Under the pieces are notes generated by a model. That model saw only the letters and a program-made list of their open reading frames with translations, made no database searches and was not told the DNA's origin. DNA of 56,439 bases. Source: JALZAA01 sp046724655 (lineage in GTDB: Bacteria > Actinomycetota > Acidimicrobiia > IMCC26256 > JACDBD01). A program made the position numbers and the translations under genes. Every line of letters starts with the position of its first letter. Within the stretch, counting starts at the first letter, position 1. Location of the stretch: the NCBI GenBank assembly GCA_046724655.1, contig JBKOWY010000099.1:1-56439 (forward strand), read 5' to 3'. This document shows, in pieces, positions 7,911 to 15,614 of this stretch.

Positions 7911-8723
7911 TTAGCGCTCGGTCGGCGGGCGCCATTGCGGCTCCCGCTTCTCGGCGAATGCGCTCGGTCCTTCCTCCTGGTCGGGGTGGCCCCACATCGA
8001 CACCAGCTCGCGGGCACCGGCACGGCATGCATCGGTCAGCCCGAGCTCGAGCGCGCCCCACAGCGCGCGCTTCGTCGCCCGCATGGCGGCGGGGGAGTTG
8101 CGGGCGATCTTCTCGCCGAGGGCCTGGGCCTCCTCCCGTAGCCGCTCCGGCGGGTCTACGACCTGGCTGATCATCCCGAGCTCATAGGCCCGTTGCGCCG
8201 ACAGGCGTTCGTGGCGGCCGACGAACGCCATGCGCATCACCGCTTCGACGGGCATCTTGCGCAGTAACCCGATCGCTTCGAGCGCGACGACCTGCCCGAT
8301 GGAGACGTGCGGGTCGAAGAACGCGGCGTCGGACGCGGCGATGACGATATCGGCGTCGGCGATCCAATGGAACCCGCCGCCCGCGCACACGCCGTTGACG
8401 GCCGTGATCACGGGCTTCCAGACTTGCTGGTGCCACGACGTGAAGTGAAGATCGAAGTCCTCGAGCGAGCGCCGGTAGCGCTCCATCCCCACGCCGTCGC
8501 TGGCGATCTCGCTCACGTCGACGCCAGTCTGGAAGGCACGACCCTCGCCCGTGTGCACGATCACTCGCACCTCCGGGTCGCGGTCGAGCTCAGTCCAGGC
8601 GAGTGCGAACTCGTCACGCATACCCGCCGACATGGCGTTGAGCCGCTCGGGCCGGTTGTTGATGAGCCATCCGACCGGACCGCGCCGTTCGACTATCAGG
8701 CTCTCGAACCCCGGATAAGTCAC
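7911..8723 (-). CDS. enoyl-CoA hydratase/isomerase-family protein, atypical active site (copy 1)
   Basis: Crotonase fold, 270 aa. Oxyanion-hole segments are recognisable: RAFQTGVDVSEI and NGVCAGGGFHWIADADIVI. The two glutamates used by classical hydratases are replaced: GGGCE reads GGGFH and GQPE reads DPHV. It overlaps the next copy by 4 nt and the two share a nearly identical C-terminus (WGHPDQEEGPSAFAEKREP), so they arose by tandem duplication. It may act as an isomerase, hydrolase or lyase on a CoA ester and not as a hydratase. Confidence 0.9.
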   Translation of the reverse strand: MTYPGFESLIVERRGPVGWLINNRPERLNAMSAGMRDEFALAWTELDRDPEVRVIVHTGEGRAFQTGVDVSEIASDGVGMERYRRSLEDFDLHFTSWHQQVWKPVITAVNGVCAGGGFHWIADADIVIAASDAAFFDPHVSIGQVVALEAIGLLRKMPVEAVMRMAFVGRHERLSAQRAYELGMISQVVDPPERLREEAQALGEKIARNSPAAMRATKRALWGALELGLTDACRAGARELVSMWGHPDQEEGPSAFAEKREPQWRPPTER

Positions 8724-9550
8724 GCCCTTGCCCCCTCATCGTCGACCTCGATCGGCTCGAGTGGCTGCCAGACCGGCTCGCGCTTCTCCGCGAACGCCCG
8801 TGGGCCCTCCTCCTGATCGGGATGACCCCACAACGACGCGACCGCCCGGGCACCGGCACGACACGCGTCCGTCAGCCCGACGTCGAGCGCGCCCCACAGT
8901 GCCTGCTTCGTGACTCGCATTGCTGCCGGCGAGTTACGGGCGATCTCCTCCGCCAGCAGCTGCGCCTCGTCACGCAAACGGTCCGGCGGATCGACGACCT
9001 GGGACAGGATGCCGAGCTGTCTGGCCCGCGACGCTTCGATCTGTTCGTGCACTCCCGCGAGCCCCATGCGAACGATCGGCTCCATCGGTGACTTGCGGAT
9101 CAATCCGATCGCCTCGTACGCGCTCACTTGACCGAGCGAGACGTGCGGGTCGACGAACACGGCGTTCGACGACGCGATTACGACGTCGGCGTCCGCCACG
9201 AAATGGAGGCCACCACCGGCGCACGCGCCGTTGACAGCCGCGATCACCGGCTTCCACACCTCGTTGTGCCATGCCGTGAGCCGAAGGGTGGCGTCCCTCG
9301 TGCGGCGCGACTGCTCGCGCAGCACGTCCTTGTCCTGACTGAGCTGCGCGACGTCCAACCCGGTCTGGAACGCCCGCCCGTTCCCGGTGTTCACGATGAC
9401 CCGCACCGCCGGGTCGCGGTCGAGCTCCCTCCATGCGTCCTCGAGCTCGGCGAACATCGTCGCGTCCATCGCGTTCCCGACGTCCGGCCGGTCGAAGATC
9501 AGCCAACCGACGGGACCGCGCCGCTCGACGTCGAGCGTTCGGTACGTCAC
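8720..9550 (-). CDS. enoyl-CoA hydratase/isomerase-family protein, atypical active site (copy 2)
   Basis: 276 aa crotonase-fold paralogue of the adjacent gene. RAFQTGLDVAQL and NGACAGGGLHFVADADVVI mark the oxyanion hole and hexapeptide region. As in copy 1, both classical catalytic Glu positions are His (GGGLH, DPHV). The C-terminus GHPDQEEGPRAFAEKREP is shared with copy 1. It overlaps the upstream ligase-dehydrogenase fusion by 4 nt, so all three are one translationally coupled unit acting on the same CoA ester series. Confidence 0.9.
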   Translation of the reverse strand: MTYRTLDVERRGPVGWLIFDRPDVGNAMDATMFAELEDAWRELDRDPAVRVIVNTGNGRAFQTGLDVAQLSQDKDVLREQSRRTRDATLRLTAWHNEVWKPVIAAVNGACAGGGLHFVADADVVIASSNAVFVDPHVSLGQVSAYEAIGLIRKSPMEPIVRMGLAGVHEQIEASRARQLGILSQVVDPPDRLRDEAQLLAEEIARNSPAAMRVTKQALWGALDVGLTDACRAGARAVASLWGHPDQEEGPRAFAEKREPVWQPLEPIEVDDEGARA

Positions 9551-12207
9551 CCGCTGCGTGGCACTTCACGCCACGGCTTGCCCTGCCACGGATCGGGTTC
9601 CCTAGGCAGGCCGAGCACACGTTCGCCGAGCACGTTCTTGTTGACCTCGGTGGTGCCGCCCTCGATGGTGTTCGCGCGACTGCGCAGCATCCCTCGCACC
9701 TCGAACGGCAAGGAGTCCGCGTAGTCACTGGCGGTGCTGTCCCAGGCCACCGCGTCCATGCCGAGCAGACGCACCGCTAGCGTCTGAACGCGCTGGTTGA
9801 GGTCACCCTGGTGCACCTTGCCGATCGAGCTCTCCGGTCCCGGCGGCCGGCCCGCCCGGACCTGGGCGCGGACGCGCTCGTTGGTCCAGGTCCGGATGCG
9901 CTCCTCGCTGTACACGCGCACCAGCTCCTGGCGGATGACCGGATCCGCTGACTGCGCATGCCGGCGCGACAGGTCCAGCACGTGCGCCACACCCGCTCCG
10001 CCGATGCGGTCGACGCCCCCGGATCCTTCGCCCGAGACCATCTGGCGTTCGCCCGAGAGCGTCGCGGCCGCGACGCGCCAGCCGTCTCCGATGTCGCCGA
10101 CCCGTTGTGAGTCGGGCAGCCGCGCTCCGTCGAGGAACACCTCGTTGAAATCGACTTCTCCGCCCAGGTGGCGTAGTGGGCGCACGTCCACGCCGGGCTG
10201 ATGGAGATCGAGCAGGAAGTACGTAATGCCCTTCCGCTTCGGTACGTCGGCATCGGTGCGGGCGAGCAGGACGGCGAAGTCCGACAGGTGCGCCCACGTG
10301 GTCCACACCTTCTGGCCGGTGACGACCCACTCGTCACCGTCTCGCACCGCGCTCGTGGCGAGCGACGCCAAATCGGAACCCGCGCCCGGTTCGCTGAAGA
10401 GCTGGCACCACTTCTCCTCGTTCCGCACGATCGGCGGTAGGAAGCGAAGCCTCTGTTCTTCCGTGCCGTGCGCGAACAGGGCCGGCGCGGTGAGGTTGAG
10501 ACCGAGCGGGTTGAGCCGCCCGAGGTTGTACGGCCGCAGCTCTGCTTCGGCCCGACGCGCCACGGCCGGCTCGAGGTCGAGACCGCCGTACTCCACCGGC
10601 CACGTCGGCACGGCAAGCCCGGAACGGGCGAAGACGGCGTACCACACTTCGTACTCGGCGCGCGATCGCACCTCGCGAATCGCCGGCGCGCCCCCACGGC
10701 GCGCCGCCTCCCGCCACGCCGCCGGGACATGCTGCTCGATCCACTCCCGCACGACGCTGACAACCTCCTCGGTCGACGAGCCGCGACCGATGGGAAGACG
10801 TTCCGCGGTGGCTTCGCGTGTCGCGACCAGCTCTCGTCGCAGGACCTTGCCCACCTCGCTGCGGGGGAGCGCGTCGACACGATGGAAGGCCACCGGCACC
10901 TTGTAGGCGACGAGCTGGTCCCGGCATCTCGACTCGAGCGCGGCGGGATCGGCCTCTCCGACGAAGAACGCCACCGGCACCTCGCCGAGCCGATTGTCGG
11001 CCACGCCGACCACCGCCGCGTCGCGGACCCCTGGCGCGGAGCGCATCACCTCTTCCACCTGAGCTGGGATGACTTTGTTGCCGCCGCGGTTGATGACGTC
11101 GCTGACGCGGTTCTCGACCCAGACGAAGCCTTCGTCGTCGATGCGCGCAAGGTCGCCGGTGCGGAGGTATCCCTCGGCGTCGAGCCGGTCATCGAGCGCG
11201 CCGCCCCCCACATAACCGGAGGCCATCCGCGGCGGGCGCACGGTCAGCTCACCGATCTCACCCGCGGGGACGACGTTGCCGTCGTCGCCGACGACCTTGA
11301 TCTCGACGCCCGGATGCGGCCGGCCGACGGCGCCAAGTTTCTCGGGATAGCCGCGGGCATCCGCCGCCGTCCACCCGATCACCTCGCCGATCTCCGCCTG
11401 CCCGTAGCCGTTGAGCACGACCACGCCGAACCGGTCCGCGAACCGGCGGGCCTCGCCCGGCGGCAGCGGCGCGGTGATGCTGCGCACGTACCGCAGGGGC
11501 GCGAGGTCCTCGATCGTCTCGTCGTTCGTCAGCATCTTGATCGCGGCCGGGGGCAGAACCGTCGAACGAATCCCGAAGCGGCGCACGAGGTGCGCGAAGT
11601 CGCCGGTCTCGAAGCGCTCCATGATCACGATCGAGGCGCCGGCCCGTAGCCCGAACAGCACGTTGTAGATGCCGGCGTTGAGCGCGAGCGACACGGGGAT
11701 CAGGTTCGGCATTGGCGCCGCTTCCGTGTCTCTGCGTGCCGCGCGCAGCTCTCCGAGCACCCGGTCGAGGAGCTCGAGGTATGCCGAGTGCGTGTGGAGG
11801 ATGGCCTTGGCGTCACCTGTCGTACCCGAGGTCCACTGCACGAACGCGGCGTCCGGGTCGCACTGCCTACGACCGTCGCGCATGCGGATGCCGCCGGCCT
11901 GGATCAGAGCGGCGGCGTCGACGGTCTTCATGCTGCGTTCGACTTCGGCCGCCGGTGCGCGCGCGTTGATCGGGACGAACACCGCGCCTGCCAGCCACAC
12001 ACCGAACATGGTCGTGACCATCTCCGGTGCGTTCGGGAGCTGCACCGCGACGAGTTCACCGGCCTGGACGCCTGCATCGTGCAGCTGCTCGGCAACGGCC
12101 GCGGCCAATCGTCGCGCTTCACCCGCAGTCATGCTGCTGCCGATCGTGTGGAGCAAGGGTTCGTCGTCACCGAACGGGTGCGAGACGAGCAGGTCAGCCA
12201 AGCTCAC
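9547..12207 (-). CDS. fusion protein: acyl-CoA ligase domain plus acyl-CoA dehydrogenase domain
   Basis: 886 aa read from GTG at 12207 in one unbroken frame. Residues about 1-460 form an ANL ligase: P-loop WTSGTTGDAKAILHTHS (about 126), NGYGQAEIGE (about 267), GYLRTGDLARIDDEGFVWV (about 346) and catalytic Lys in RSEVGKVLRREL (about 454). Residues about 478-886 form an acyl-CoA dehydrogenase: PTWPVEYGGLDLEP, LFSEPGAGSDLASLATSAV, WVVTGQKVWTTWAHLSDFA and the C-terminal NTIEGGTTEVNKNVLGERV. It would activate an acid to its CoA ester and then desaturate it. It heads the minus-strand operon with two EchA copies and GYD. A TACAGA box 6 nt before the GTG suggests leaderless expression. The ligase part is somewhat short for the family. 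Confidence 0.9.
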   Translation of the reverse strand: MSLADLLVSHPFGDDEPLLHTIGSSMTAGEARRLAAAVAEQLHDAGVQAGELVAVQLPNAPEMVTTMFGVWLAGAVFVPINARAPAAEVERSMKTVDAAALIQAGGIRMRDGRRQCDPDAAFVQWTSGTTGDAKAILHTHSAYLELLDRVLGELRAARRDTEAAPMPNLIPVSLALNAGIYNVLFGLRAGASIVIMERFETGDFAHLVRRFGIRSTVLPPAAIKMLTNDETIEDLAPLRYVRSITAPLPPGEARRFADRFGVVVLNGYGQAEIGEVIGWTAADARGYPEKLGAVGRPHPGVEIKVVGDDGNVVPAGEIGELTVRPPRMASGYVGGGALDDRLDAEGYLRTGDLARIDDEGFVWVENRVSDVINRGGNKVIPAQVEEVMRSAPGVRDAAVVGVADNRLGEVPVAFFVGEADPAALESRCRDQLVAYKVPVAFHRVDALPRSEVGKVLRRELVATREATAERLPIGRGSSTEEVVSVVREWIEQHVPAAWREAARRGGAPAIREVRSRAEYEVWYAVFARSGLAVPTWPVEYGGLDLEPAVARRAEAELRPYNLGRLNPLGLNLTAPALFAHGTEEQRLRFLPPIVRNEEKWCQLFSEPGAGSDLASLATSAVRDGDEWVVTGQKVWTTWAHLSDFAVLLARTDADVPKRKGITYFLLDLHQPGVDVRPLRHLGGEVDFNEVFLDGARLPDSQRVGDIGDGWRVAAATLSGERQMVSGEGSGGVDRIGGAGVAHVLDLSRRHAQSADPVIRQELVRVYSEERIRTWTNERVRAQVRAGRPPGPESSIGKVHQGDLNQRVQTLAVRLLGMDAVAWDSTASDYADSLPFEVRGMLRSRANTIEGGTTEVNKNVLGERVLGLPREPDPWQGKPWREVPRSG

Positions 12208-12213
12208 ACATAT

Positions 12214-12219
12214 TCTGTA
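12214..12219 (-). promoter_or_regulatory. -10-like box for the ligase-dehydrogenase fusion gene
   Basis: TACAGA on the minus strand, 6 nt before the GTG at 12207. The spacing fits a leaderless transcript starting at the GTG; no Shine-Dalgarno sequence is present. The divergent plus-strand gene starts at 12254. Confidence 0.4.
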
Positions 12220-12253
12220 TCCAACACCGGCGGTCCTCGGCAAGGAGGCGCGT

Positions 12254-13516
12254 GTGTCCGAAGGTCCGTCGATCACGGACGAAGGCGTTGAACGGCTGTG
12301 CGCGCGGATCGGCGTGCCGCACCCGCACCCGCAGCCGCCGCACTATCGATGCCCGAACGAGGACGCGTTTCGCCATGTGGCCGAGGCTTACGGGGACGAC
12401 AACCCGCTGTGGTGTGATCCCAAGTACGCGGCGAAGACGGTGTGGGGCGGATCGATCGCACCGCCCCCGCTCGTCGGTGGCGACACCCTGATCGGCGAGA
12501 ACGAGGTCATCGAGGTCGACGAAGCGCACCGTGCGCTCCTCAAGGGTGATCCCATCCGCGGCGCCCACGCGTTCTACGCCGGCAGCTTCCGTGAATGGTG
12601 GTCGCCGCTGCGACCCGGGACGCCGGTCACGCGGCGGAACGCGCTGGTCGGCGTGCACGACAAGACGAGCGAGTTCGCCGAACGCGCCGTGCACGAATGG
12701 ACAGCGGAAGTGTTCGCGGCCCCAGGCGAGATGCTGTCGGGCCAATACCGCCTGATGATCCGCACGGAGCGCCAGAAGGCAGCGGATCGAGGGAAGTACG
12801 ACGAGACGACGATCGAGCCGTACACCGACGAGCGGCTGCGCGAGATCGACGGCGGGTACGCGTCCGAGCCGGCGCGCCGCCGGGGCGCGGAACCGCGTTG
12901 GTGGGAAGATGTCCACGAGGGCGATGAGGTGGGCCCACTGGTGAAGGGGCCGTTGCGCGTTACCGACATGGTGTGCTGGCACGTCGGCATGGGCATGGGC
13001 TTGTACGGCGTCAAGGCGCTCCGGCTCGGCTACGAGCAACGTCAACGCGTGCCGCGCTTCTTTCGTTCTGATGACCTCAACATCCCGGACGTGCAGCAGC
13101 GGGTGCACTGGGACGCCGAGTGGGCGCGGCGGGCCGGGAACCCTTCCATCTACGACTACGGCCGGATGCGGGAAACCTGGCTGATCCACCTCTGTACCGA
13201 CTGGATGGGTGACGACGCGTGGCTTTGGAAGCTTGACTGCCAGTTTCGCCGGTTCAACTACGTCGGAGACACGCACTGGATGCGTGGACGTGTGGTGAAC
13301 AAGACGCTCGTCGATGGCGACCGGCCCGCCGTCGAGCTGGAGCTGTCGGGCGAGAACCAGCGCGGCGAGCTCACGACGCCCGGGCACGCGACCGTCCTGT
13401 TGCCGAGCCGCGAGCACGGACCAGTGCGATTGCCCGAGCCCCCCGGCGGCGCGACAACCTGTCAGGCGACACTCGACGCGCTCGTCGAGCGCTTCGCCGC
13501 CGAGGAACGCGCATGA
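12254..13516 (+). CDS. MaoC-like / FAS1-like double hot-dog dehydratase
   Basis: 420 aa; GTG at 12254 has a textbook AAGGAGG five bases upstream, which excludes longer readings of the frame. The N-terminal half (ITDEGVERLCARIGVP, HYRCPNEDAFRHVAEAYGDD, NPLWCDPKYAAKTVWGG, IAPPPLVGGDTLIG) matches the FAS1-like dehydratase/MaoC N-terminal hot-dog domain. The second half (WWEDVHEGDEVGPLVKGPL, then FNYVGDTHWMRGRVVNK and GHATVLLPSR) is a second hot-dog domain. Such proteins hydrate bulky enoyl-CoA esters, as in steroid side-chain degradation. It overlaps the following EchA by 4 nt. Confidence 0.85.
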   Translation: MSEGPSITDEGVERLCARIGVPHPHPQPPHYRCPNEDAFRHVAEAYGDDNPLWCDPKYAAKTVWGGSIAPPPLVGGDTLIGENEVIEVDEAHRALLKGDPIRGAHAFYAGSFREWWSPLRPGTPVTRRNALVGVHDKTSEFAERAVHEWTAEVFAAPGEMLSGQYRLMIRTERQKAADRGKYDETTIEPYTDERLREIDGGYASEPARRRGAEPRWWEDVHEGDEVGPLVKGPLRVTDMVCWHVGMGMGLYGVKALRLGYEQRQRVPRFFRSDDLNIPDVQQRVHWDAEWARRAGNPSIYDYGRMRETWLIHLCTDWMGDDAWLWKLDCQFRRFNYVGDTHWMRGRVVNKTLVDGDRPAVELELSGENQRGELTTPGHATVLLPSREHGPVRLPEPPGGATTCQATLDALVERFAAEERA

Positions 13517-14322
13517 AGGAGTACCCGCCGCCGCCCGAAGGACTGGTCGTCGAGCGCGCCGGCCCGGTGTTGGGACTCCGCCTCGACCGGCCGAAGCGTC
13601 GCAACGCCGTGACCGACGACATGGTCCTGGCGCTGGTCGAGACGATCGAAGCCGCGGGGAGCGACGAATCGATCCGGGTCATAGAGCTGTCGGCGACCGG
13701 TGAGAACTTCTGCTCCGGTTTCGACCTCGGAGAGCGGGGCGGTGCGGACGAGAGGCCGCGAGTGGGCGCGACGCAACGGCGAATGCGCTGGCAGGTGAAC
13801 CGACTCATCCCCACGATGCTCGAGACGCAGACGCCCATCGTCGCCGCCGCCCGCGGGTGGATCATCGGCCTGGGGTTGCACCTGGTGCTGGCGTCGGATT
13901 TCGCCGTGGTGGCCGAGGACGCGCGCCTCCGCACGCCGTTCGCGACGATGGGTTTCACGCCGGATTCCGGCGGATCGTGGTTGATCCCGCGGCTTGCCGG
14001 GATCGCCCGCGCCAAGGAGATGATCATGCTCGGGCACGAGGTCAGCGGCGCGCAGGCGGCGGAGTGGGGGATGGTGCACCAAGCTGTCCCGAGCGACCAG
14101 GTCGACGTCGTGGCCAAGAGCCTGATCGACGAGCTCGCATCGGCTGCAACGGTCGCGGTCGGGCTGTCGAAGCTGCTGATCCACCGGGGGTTGAGCGTGG
14201 ATCTCGAGCGTCATCTCGCCGACGAAGCGATGGCGATCGAGCTGTCGAGCCGCTCCGACGACTTCCACGAGCACTCCCGCGCACGGCGCGACAAGCGCGA
14301 CCCGAGGTTCCAAGGGCGCTGA
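13513..14322 (+). CDS. enoyl-CoA hydratase/isomerase-family protein
   Basis: 269 aa crotonase-fold protein, ATG overlapping the hot-dog gene by 4 nt. GLRLDRPKRRNAVTDDMV near the N-terminus and GENFCSGFDLGE form the first half of the oxyanion hole; ARGWIIGLGLHLVLASDFAVV forms the second. The classical Glu positions read His (LGLH) and Phe (TPFA), so simple hydratase activity is doubtful. Coupling to the MaoC-like gene suggests both act on successive CoA intermediates. Confidence 0.88.
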   Translation: MKEYPPPPEGLVVERAGPVLGLRLDRPKRRNAVTDDMVLALVETIEAAGSDESIRVIELSATGENFCSGFDLGERGGADERPRVGATQRRMRWQVNRLIPTMLETQTPIVAAARGWIIGLGLHLVLASDFAVVAEDARLRTPFATMGFTPDSGGSWLIPRLAGIARAKEMIMLGHEVSGAQAAEWGMVHQAVPSDQVDVVAKSLIDELASAATVAVGLSKLLIHRGLSVDLERHLADEAMAIELSSRSDDFHEHSRARRDKRDPRFQGR

Positions 14323-14388
14323 CGCAGCCACACTTCGGCGCGGCCGAATCGCCCCGACGGGCGCGCTGAGTTGCGGCAGGATGCTCGG

Positions 14389-14685
14389 ATGGTCCTTGAG
14401 CATGCAGTCCTCGACGTGATTTCAGGCGAGGAGCAGCGCTTCGAGCGTGCGTTCGCCGAGGCGAAGTCGATCATCGCCTCGATGCCCGGCTTTCGGTCCC
14501 TTACCCTCGACCGGTGCCTCGAACAGCCGACGCGGTACCTGCTTCTCGTCGAGTGGGAACGTCTCGAAGATCACACCCAAGGCTTCCGGGGCTCGCGCGA
14601 GTACGAGCGGTGGAGAGACCTCCTCCATCACTTCTACGAGCCGTTCCCAGTCGTAGAGCACTACGAGCCGCTGATCCGCGCCTGA
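14389..14685 (+). CDS. antibiotic-biosynthesis-monooxygenase-fold (ABM) protein
   Basis: 98 aa from ATG at 14389; a TTG at 14371 would add six residues that do not fit the family. The ferredoxin-like ABM pattern is clear: VLEHAVLDVISGEEQRFERA, IIASMPGFRSLTLDRCLE, RYLLLVEWERLEDHTQGFRG and the C-terminal FYEPFPVVEHYEPL. Family members include cofactor-free monooxygenases and heme-binding proteins, but many have no known reaction. It lies alone between EchA and a secreted protein. Confidence 0.85.
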   Translation: MVLEHAVLDVISGEEQRFERAFAEAKSIIASMPGFRSLTLDRCLEQPTRYLLLVEWERLEDHTQGFRGSREYERWRDLLHHFYEPFPVVEHYEPLIRA

Positions 14686-14750
14686 GAGAGGCGTCGACCT
14701 CGTCGTTGCGAGACAGTGGAACCCCTGCTCGGCACGCGGTGTAGAAGGAC

Positions 14751-15527
14751 GTGTCGTCACAACCACGGCCAGGACGACGATGGAGCGGTTGGGTAGCTGG
14801 GCTGGTCTTGGTGCTGGCCGTGCTGGTCGCCGGCACTGGTTCCAGCAACGCCGACAGGGTGGGCGGCGGTGCCGGTCGAGGTAGCAGCGGGTTCGGGGCA
14901 TCGGCGGGGCCGATCGTTCCGCCGCCGACGCTGCCGGCGGGTCAAAGCACCCGGGGAGGGAGAGGGCACCGAGTGATCCCGGAGGGATTCCTGCCCGAAG
15001 AGGAGCGCGCCCACGTGCCGTTGACCCAACCGGATGTGTACTGGGTCCGCAATGACGGGGCTGACCTCCCGACGGTCCTGACTCCTTGCGGCGGGCGACT
15101 GCGCAGCGACAAGAAGCGAGTGGACGGGCGGCAGCTCGTCCTGGTGGGCCCGACTCTGTGGAAGGCGTCGCGACTGGTGGTGTACCGGGACGTCAGGGCG
15201 GCCAAGGCGGCGGTCACCGAGATCCGTAGGGCGCTACGACGATGCGAGCGGCTCGACCGCCCCAACGGGGAAACGACGGTTTGGGCATCCCAGGCGCTGC
15301 CGATCGGCGATGAAGCCTTGTTCGTTGGGGGCCAAGAGTTCCGCGGCGCCGAACGGGTGCCGGGAATCTTCCACGGTGTTGTGATGCGCTCGGGTCGAGC
15401 GGTGCAGGTGTTTCTCGTTTGCGGACAAGCAACCGAGACCCCGACGCCGCCCACCGACCTTGCCAATGACGAGGTGACCGCCATCGCGCAGAAACTCGCC
15501 CAGGCGCGTTGGGCACAGTCGTCGTAG
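14751..15527 (+). CDS. secreted or membrane-anchored hypothetical protein
   Basis: 258 aa, GTG start preceded by GAAGGAC. A basic N-terminus (QPRPGRRW) is followed by a hydrophobic segment (VAGLVLVLAVLVAGTG, residues about 15-30), then a Gly/Ser/Pro-rich linker to about residue 75, then a globular domain. Two cysteines in the domain (TPCGGRL, RRCERL) and a late one (VFLVCGQ) may form disulfides. I do not recognise the family with certainty; the layout resembles actinobacterial extracellular sensor-type domains. It is followed by a stem-loop. Confidence 0.7.
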   Translation: MSSQPRPGRRWSGWVAGLVLVLAVLVAGTGSSNADRVGGGAGRGSSGFGASAGPIVPPPTLPAGQSTRGGRGHRVIPEGFLPEEERAHVPLTQPDVYWVRNDGADLPTVLTPCGGRLRSDKKRVDGRQLVLVGPTLWKASRLVVYRDVRAAKAAVTEIRRALRRCERLDRPNGETTVWASQALPIGDEALFVGGQEFRGAERVPGIFHGVVMRSGRAVQVFLVCGQATETPTPPTDLANDEVTAIAQKLAQARWAQSS

Positions 15528-15536
15528 CACCGAGCG

Positions 15537-15580
15537 GTTGGGACACAAACCGGCGCCATAGGCCCACTTCGTGTCCCAAC
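15537..15580. repeat. 10-bp perfect inverted repeat, 24-nt loop
   Basis: GTTGGGACAC at 15537-15546 pairs perfectly with GTGTCCCAAC at 15571-15580. It begins 10 bp after the secreted-protein stop and ends 34 bp before the amidohydrolase start. It could be a terminator without U tract or a regulator site. Confidence 0.5.
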
Positions 15581-15602
15581 GCCGGAGGATCGTGCGGTCG
15601 CA

Positions 15603-15608
15603 TAACGT
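15603..15608 (+). promoter_or_regulatory. -10-like box for amidohydrolase at 15615
   Basis: TAACGT, 6 nt upstream of the ATG; no ribosome binding site. This is consistent with a leaderless transcript. Confidence 0.35.
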
Positions 15609-15614
15609 ATCCAC

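Noticed and set aside
9547..9560. separate ligase and dehydrogenase genes in place of a fusion
   Set aside because: I looked for a stop or internal start with ribosome site between the two domains; the frame is continuous and the linker (about residues 460-478) has no plausible start.
11669..12253. longer N-terminus for the MaoC-like gene
   Set aside because: The frame is open back to 11669 but that part is antisense to the ligase domain; GTG 12254 has an ideal AAGGAGG.
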